A DNA stretch of 64,000 nt. It comes from Schistosoma mansoni. Its lineage: Eukaryota; Platyhelminthes; Trematoda; Strigeidida; Schistosomatidae. The translations under genes and the position numbers were made by a program. Shown piece after piece: positions 58,163 to 64,000 of the stretch. Location of the stretch: the NCBI RefSeq assembly GCF_000237925.1, contig NW_017386028.1, positions 124,001-188,000 of the forward strand, written 5' to 3'. Every line of letters starts with the position of its first letter. The first letter of the stretch is position 1. Below the pieces are notes generated by a model. The model ran no database searches. It worked only from the letters and a program-made list of their open reading frames with translations, and had not been told where the DNA came from.

Positions 58163-58451
58163 GAGTGTGTTGACGACCATCATGGTGACCTTGAGGATGA
58201 CCTTGAGAATGAGTGTGAGTGAGCTGATGATGATCATGATTTTGAAGATGGTGATGATGATTTCGATGACGGCGATGATGATGGTGGTGATGGAGATGGC
58301 GAATTCGACGAATTTGATGAGTGTGTTGACGACCATCATGGTGACCTTGAGGATGACCTTGAGAATGAGTGTGAGTGAGCTGATGATGATCATGATTTTG
58401 AAGATGGTGATGATGATTTCGATGACGGCGATGATGATGGTGGTGATGGAG
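58163..58451. repeat. 156-base tandem repeat, 1.85 copies, GAT-rich
   Basis: Unit 58163-58318 is repeated perfectly from 58319 to 58450. The period is 52 codons. One plus-strand frame gives a very acidic repeat (DDHHGDLEDDLENECE, stop, ADDDHDFEDGDDDFDDGDD, GGDGDGEFDEFD) with one TGA per unit. Other frames, including the minus strand, are open only through sequence bias. It starts immediately at the end of the 28S fragment and ends immediately at the second duplication copy. Confidence 0.85.
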
Positions 58452-60298
58452 AACATGCCCATGAACTTTATATTCAGTTATCCTAAATAAAAATGGGCGT
58501 TTTCATTTTGTGATAAAAATAAATAGAATTAAAAAAAAGACTTTAAAAGTAAAGCGAACAGTTGAACTTATTATTTTCTGGTTAGCGTTTTTTTAGCGAG
58601 TTGGTTTTCTACGGAATGGGGTCGCTAACCCCATGCTCAACCCTCCTCCTTTACCCGGGCTTGGGACCGGCAGTAACCCCCGGAGGAGCTACAGGCGGAG
58701 TTTTGAACTTATTATTATTACTAGTTTAAGCTATATGGGAAGAGATAATCTCACTTCCACGATTACTGTATACATATAATAGGTTACACTGTTCGCTATA
58801 TATATATAAGGTTAACTGCTGTGTGAAAAATGGGAAAATACATATATTAAAGAGTAGTATAAAACCACCCACTCTACTACACTCTTCTGATTAGCATTTT
58901 GTTTTTGTAAAAGACTATTTAGTTCAATGAATTCATTGTGATATAGGAAAATGGGAATTATAGATCAAAGATGTAAAAAAAAATTAATTATGAACAAAAA
59001 TTTAGGTCAATCTTAATTTATTACTGTCGATCACGTTATTTATTCACCCTTATTATTGTTTTTAATATTTATTTATCAAAAGAGTAAGTTAAATCGATTT
59101 TCAAGAGGTTATATCAATGGTTACGGTTGTTATCATGAATAATCTTTGAGAGATAAATTTCTAAAGTATAAACATACTCTTGTAAATCAGTGATATGGGA
59201 ATAAAGTAAAAGAGAAGTAAAAAAAATATCATGGATTGAAAAATAGGCACAACTAAATAGTTGATAAGGCATTTTGTTTGCTCATTTATCTCTTCTTGGA
59301 GAAATTCACTAATGAATATTACTAAAAATAGTAGTTAAGTAATATCCACATCAATCTATAAGGTGTATTAGCCATATGAGAATGATTAAAACACTATGAC
59401 TGTATATTATGTCATAAAATGGTGTCCTTTTTTTTACTAGTTTTCTTCATTACAATTTGTTATAAATAACTTTTGATGGTTATTTGTAATATTCATTTCG
59501 TTTATTTGATTTATGAGCTAGATTACAGTTTCATGAAAGTTGTAAACATAATTTACTTCTTAAAATCAATACTTAAAAGTAAATTTTATGAAATTCCAAA
59601 TAATTAGTTTTGTCATTCTATTTGTTTATCAGTCAAGTTACGGAAGCGACCTTCAAGTGGTATATTTGTTGAAAGAGGTCACTTTCTATCGATCGGAGTA
59701 ATAAAAATGATCCTTTTTTTAACCACGACCTTGACTCCATTTGGAATTGACATCCTTATATCTATTCACATAGGTAGATCGACTTAATATTGTTCGGTAG
59801 TTATTTGGAAGGGCTAGTAAGAACTAAAGTTGTAATTAAAAAAAGAGTAATAAATAATCAGAGTAGAGATTTAACATTCATAAGCTATTCGATCTCTAAT
59901 GCTTATTTGTATACTATTATTACTTTGGTAGCGAATTTGTTTAGTAACTGTGCGCATAGTATATTTCCATGATTAGGTTTTTCAGCTTCAATCATTTCTC
60001 GATACTGAAGGATCATCATCCCTTATCAACCATGGGTCACCATCTCATTCTCAAAATGATCGACACTAAAGGTTGCTAGCTCCTCATGAAAATTTAGAGA
60101 AAATATACTCCAAATATAGTTATTATTGAGTATTCGACTATTATTATTTTCAGAATGGGGTTTTGTGGAGATTTTAGTAATTTTATATAGTTGAAATCAT
60201 GAGACAATTGAAGCTAGACAACCATGGAAAACCTGAAAGCACTGGACGACCATTTCGTCCTATTGTGGGACTCCTCAGTGGCAGTGCGCATCCACGAT
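58452..60298 (+). repeat. Direct duplication, copy 2
   Basis: The second copy of 55383-57230 (offset 3069). Unlike copy 1 it continues without a gap through the whole SINE and into unique sequence after 60422. Near-identity implies either a very recent duplication or an assembly duplication next to the gap. Confidence 0.92.
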
Positions 60299-60422
60299 CC
60301 TGCCTCACGAGATTCGAACCCAGGATCCATCAGTCTCGCGCGCGAGCACTTAACCGTCCAGTGCTTCCAGGTTTTCCACGGTGGTCTAGCTTCAATTGAC
60401 TCATAATTTCAACTATGAAAAT
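60153..60422 (-). repeat. Hammerhead SINE with fold-back end
   Basis: A minus-strand SINE copy (3' end at 60153, hammerhead at 60239-60287, B-box remnant GATTCGAACCCAGG as seen on plus). After CACTTAACCGTCCA it turns into the 3' part of a plus-strand copy (60355-60422: CCAGTGCTTCCAGGTTTTCC, GGTCTAGCTTCAATTGACTC). Left and right arms (60182-60247 and 60355-60422) are inverted repeats of about 66 bases. Confidence 0.85.
60239..60287 (-). ncRNA. Hammerhead-like motif in SINE
   Basis: Minus strand: stem I GCACTG, an extra CCA, core CTGAGGA, stem II GTCC/GGAC, GAAA, TGGTCG, TC, then stem I CAGTGC. Core and GAAA are consensus. The three extra bases between stem I and core are shared with 63222-63270 and may weaken folding. 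Confidence 0.65.
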
Positions 60423-62752
60423 TATTTATTTGTTTCTTGATCTTTGATACACTGTTATTTTATCTAACCAATGAATGTATTATTCCGAGATCATTTCATA
60501 TTTTGAAAAAGTTCCTAATTTGTATTGATCATTTGCATTTAATTTAGATTTAACTTACATTATTTTTCTTTAAGCCAATAATAAATACTAAGTGTAGAAT
60601 TCATCCTATCATTGTATTCAATTTCAAAGATTTAAATAGAAAGTTTGTAATCTTATTATCATCTGTTTTTCCTCTCTCTTTTTCACTTTGCATTTACAAT
60701 CTAAGATTGTTGACAAATAGAGCAGAAAAAAAAGAAACTAGTGTGTATTCTGTTTCAAAATAAATTGAAATTTATCATACACTTTTGTTCTCTTTCAATT
60801 AAAAACAGTACATATATGTATACGTAACAATATAGAAATTCTTTTACCTTAGAAATACATACAATTTGCACATGATTTACAACAATACATTTTCATACTT
60901 AGAAACAAAGAATATTTTTGAGCGAACAATTGTTTTCAGTAAAATTCATCATCAATCACTGAAGTTATAAGTCCATAATAGCGCATGCATTCATGAGTTA
61001 AACAATCTTATTTTCAACACAATTGATAAAGAGATTCAATGTTTTATGTGGGTTTCTTTTTTCACAGTATACGAAACTATTAAAACACCAAACAAAGTGA
61101 AGAATAATATTCTATTACATTGATTATAGATATACGTTAAGCTTTTTCAAGTAATAAACTCATGGAGGTTTACAATACTAAATATAAACTATAGATTACT
61201 ATTGTAAGCAAAGATGGATAGTGGCTAGCAGTGGAATCCTAGATGAAGATACTGCTATGTAATATTCAAAAAATGATGAAACAGGTGGTTTATTCGGTTT
61301 TATCAAAGTTTAGTTAACAAAACATCTAGTATTTTGGCGATATTATAAAAGGTTGCATATTCCTGATTTGTGCTGTAACACTTTTGGGATTATTGTTAGA
61401 TTAATTAAAGCTTAAGGCAATAAAGAATAAAACTTTAGGGTTAAAAAGTTTTATGAATAACATATGATCCTGTACGGATATGTATCACTCTAAGTTGTTG
61501 CACCTTACACAAATTCAGCAATACAGTAGTTAGCATAAGAAAAAACAAAGGAGATTTAATAAAATCAACTACAGTTGGAGATCCAGACTAAACAGAATAA
61601 ATGAAATCAAAGGTTGGAAAGTTGGAAATGACACTCAATTCAAGTTTCACAGGAACCCGGAGAAGGAATCCGAATATCTCACTGCAATCGATTTAGAGCC
61701 ATGTCACTCAGAATCAATCATTAATTATGGGTATTGTGATGAACTCAAACAAGGAAATCTGTGGCATCTGACATGGATTAGATCAGTAGTTAATGGTTTC
61801 ATGGATTGATATTATGTCTTGATCTATCCGACCTTAGTTTTCTTCCGATCTACTGTTGAGCTAATCGAGTTAGACTAAGCGTTGACTAGATGTGATTAGC
61901 TTACTTCCTTATCACCTCAGTCAATTGTTTTCCACTAGGTTCACTAGTGTAAGCAAAGATTAGGAAATAGGTAGTAAGACTCTAAATGGAATGTAGCATA
62001 AGGTTCAGTAGATGAAATCGATCTTGTAAGGAAAGTGCTAGTACTTAATACACAAAAAGGTGGATATTGTATAATCTCTAATAATCCGGTTACTGACCTT
62101 TGCATGATCTATAAATTACTCTGTAAGGATGTCCAAAGTATCTATTCATACCACACGTTTACACTCAACAGTTGAGTATTTGAAATAAATTTCTTTGATT
62201 AAAAATAACCACGATAAACAATTTAATCACCGATGGGTCTGTTGAGTATTGGAAGATGAAGGGAATTTAGTCATGTTAATTCACTAGTTGACCCTAAGTG
62301 AGGTTTATTGCGAATCCCCTATGAGGATATGAAAGTTAAGTTTTTATTGTCACCTAATGACTTATTAGAGACTGAAGGTATTTTTGTAAAAATGATGTTC
62401 TATTATTCTCCATATAATGTTTAGTAGACGTATTAGTTTTGCGATATATTTATTTTTATTAAGTATTTGGATTCCCTTTTGTCATTGTTTATCAAGCACC
62501 ATCCTGAATTACATGGTATCATATCACATTTATATTGATTCTATTAAAATCTAAATATTTTACAGAAGATATATGTGATATATTTGTATGCATCCTTTGG
62601 TTAATATATCTAATTATTGACTTCATATTGATCGATTACGACAGTTTTAGTAGTAAAACCTTTAGCAAATAACTGGGTTAAGAGCAATAATGCAGACTGG
62701 CATAATTCTAACTTAAGATTTGTGTCGATGAAATAAAAGAAAATATCAGAAG
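60423..62752. other. AT-rich intergenic spacer
   Basis: No gene, RNA or recognised repeat was found in these 2.3 kb. Confidence 0.5.
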
Positions 62753-63099
62753 AGAGGTTTGTGGAGAGTGTAGTAATTTAATATTTGAATTCATGAGTCA
62801 ATTGAAGCTTGACCACCATGTGAAACCTGGAAGCAGTGGATGGCCGATTCGTCCTGGTAAGGGACTCCCCGGCAGTGCACATCCACGATCCCACATGCGG
62901 GACTAGAACCCCGGACCTCCGTTTTCGCTCGTGAACGCTTAACTTTTAGACCACTGAGCTGGTAATGAACGGTGTTAATGTCTAACTTCAACCAACCCAT
63001 GATACTGCACCACCGTCCACCATTGTCTTCAGTGAGTAACTGCCTCACAACAGACATGGTTGAACTTCACTGATCATGGCTTATCACTAGAACTCCAGG
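62753..63099 (-). repeat. Hammerhead SINE, minus copy of an inverted pair
   Basis: The minus-strand copy has a 3' part (62753-62820), a decayed hammerhead (about 62824-62880, core CTGCCGGGGAG), a tRNA-like head with B-box remnant (GGGGTTCTAGTCCCG on the minus strand) and GCTCAGTGGTCTAAAAG, then the 5' segment up to about 63099. It lies head to head with the copy at 63100-63325. Confidence 0.8.
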
Positions 63100-63325
63100 A
63101 CTTGTTGAAGTTAGACATTAACACCATTGGATGCCGGCCGGCTCAGTGGTCTAAAGGTTAGGCTTTCACGAGCGAGAACGGAGGTCCGGGGTTCGAGTCC
63201 CACATGTGGGATCGTGGATGCGCACTGCCACTGAGGAGTCCTACAATAGGACGAAACGGCCATCCAGTGCTTCCAGGTTTTCCATGGTTGTCTAGCTTCA
63301 ATCGATTCATGAATTCAGCTAATAA
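63100..63325 (+). repeat. Hammerhead SINE, plus copy of an inverted pair
   Basis: GAAGTTAGACATTAACACC leads into GGATGCCGGCCGGCTCAGTG, A box GGCTCAGTGGTCTAAAGG, B box GGGGTTCGAGTCCC, the hammerhead at 63222-63270, then CCAGGTTTTCCATGG and the 3' end near 63325. This copy has the best preserved B box in the window. Confidence 0.85.
63222..63270 (+). ncRNA. Hammerhead ribozyme-like motif in SINE
   Basis: Stem I GCACTG (63222-63227) and CAGTGC (63265-63270) pair perfectly. CTGAGGA, GTCC/GGAC and GAAA are all consensus. Three extra bases (CCA) separate stem I from the core, and stem III is minimal with a C-A mismatch (CGGCCA). Confidence 0.7.
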
Positions 63326-64000
63326 AAGAAACTACTTTAAATAAGTGGTAATGAAAAGAAAAAAATTATTATTAAATCTTTCTATATTATGTAGGCTGTA
63401 TGAAATGAGTAGAGCACTCACATAAAAAAGAACATTGTCAATTCACCGAAAACATTGAAGTCTCTAGATGACCACGAAATCATTTAACTACTAAGTCAAA
63501 ATCTAGTTTTTCAAATTTTCAAGTTCAACCGATTTATGGAATAATGCGAACGTTTAAATATTATCTACCAGTCACAGTCTTATTACTACTTGGTTAAATT
63601 CGAAGGGTACGGCCTTTCTATAAAACTCCAAACAATCCATCAGGAATGAAGCCACTAATCCGTCAATTATTATCATTTGGTCAAGGGATCTCGTGATTTT
63701 CTAGGGTGATTTACAAGACATTAAAAAACAACCTAAAAACCATTCCAAACAATGAAAAATCTCTATAACCGTTTTCTTCTACCTTTACACTCAAAAGTGG
63801 CTAGCATCATGACGTTAATATAGGGTCGACTTCATGATTTGAAGATCTCATGACAAGCAGAGTTGAATACGAAAAAAGGATAAGATGAAAACACTATGTC
63901 TGACAGGTGGCACATGTAGTGACGCACCATTCCAAATGTAACTGTTAAACAAATAGGATTAATTGTCATTTTGTTTCGTTTGTTTGAAAAAATACAGACA
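63326..64000. other. AT-rich spacer at the window end
   Basis: No gene or repeat is recognised. Confidence 0.5.

Noticed and set aside
57923-58462. Minus-strand 179-codon frame with hydrophobic 52-residue repeats, and the plus-strand Met-rich frame 58131-58490
   Set aside because: Both read through the 156-base repeat and the first also through the 28S rRNA fragment. Openness follows from GAT-rich repeat bias and rRNA, not from a membrane protein gene.

Overview
The window looks like genomic DNA of a schistosome blood fluke or a very close relative. The base composition is strongly AT-rich. Coding exons are few and split by one very long intron and some very short ones. The repeats are typical of the genus: RTE-like and CR1-like LINEs, and a tRNA-headed SINE with an embedded hammerhead ribozyme (the Sm-alpha type known from Schistosoma). 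Most of the sequence is intron or intergenic repeat. Species was not determined.

Host genes. (1) A plus-strand bZIP transcription factor of the Fos/ATF3/JDP group has its bZIP exon at 6752-6961 and its terminal exon from 26542, separated by a 19.6 kb intron. The terminal exon closes at 26883 in frame, but a second frame stays open to 28006. A 7-base tandem duplication (or a 46-base micro-intron) sits exactly where the frames change. (2) A plus-strand gene piece with a FAR1/ZSWIM-like N-terminal domain has two exons, 41257-41490 and 41557-41837, and a 66-base intron. (3) A minus-strand gene tail is suggested by small exons at 45323-45386 and 44977-45050. (4) A candidate first coding exon of an unrecognised gene lies at 47723-47989 (+). 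Gene starts and ends mostly lie outside the window or were not recognised.

Repeats. LINE family A (RTE-like): 1523-2886, 11218-15056 (nearly full length) and a 3' end at 31200-31552. LINE family D (sister of A): 16205-19585, minus strand. LINE family B (a second RTE-like family): fragments at 20308-21375, 21388-21470, 31553-32765, 37968-38540, 50283-52335, and two 5'-end scraps. A CR1-clade LINE lies at 43330-44810. Three related 450-650 base elements (5041-5690, 15708-16160, 19690-20150) look like non-autonomous derivatives of a family-D-type LINE. Hammerhead SINEs occur at about ten sites, several as inverted pairs or fold-backs. A 434-base MITE with 90-base inverted ends is at 37421-37854.

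Large-scale structure. Two nearly identical arms in inverted orientation (8635-10244 and 23303-26270) lie inside the bZIP intron. A 1.85 kb direct duplication (55383-57230 and 58452-60298, offset 3069) encloses an odd 1 kb island holding a minus-strand 28S rRNA fragment and a two-copy 156-base Asp-rich repeat. Assembly gaps of 200 N lie at 9705-9904 and 57231-57430. The sequence just before the first gap (9447-9704) is a corrupted copy of the opposite arm in which T has systematically been replaced by a neighbouring base.
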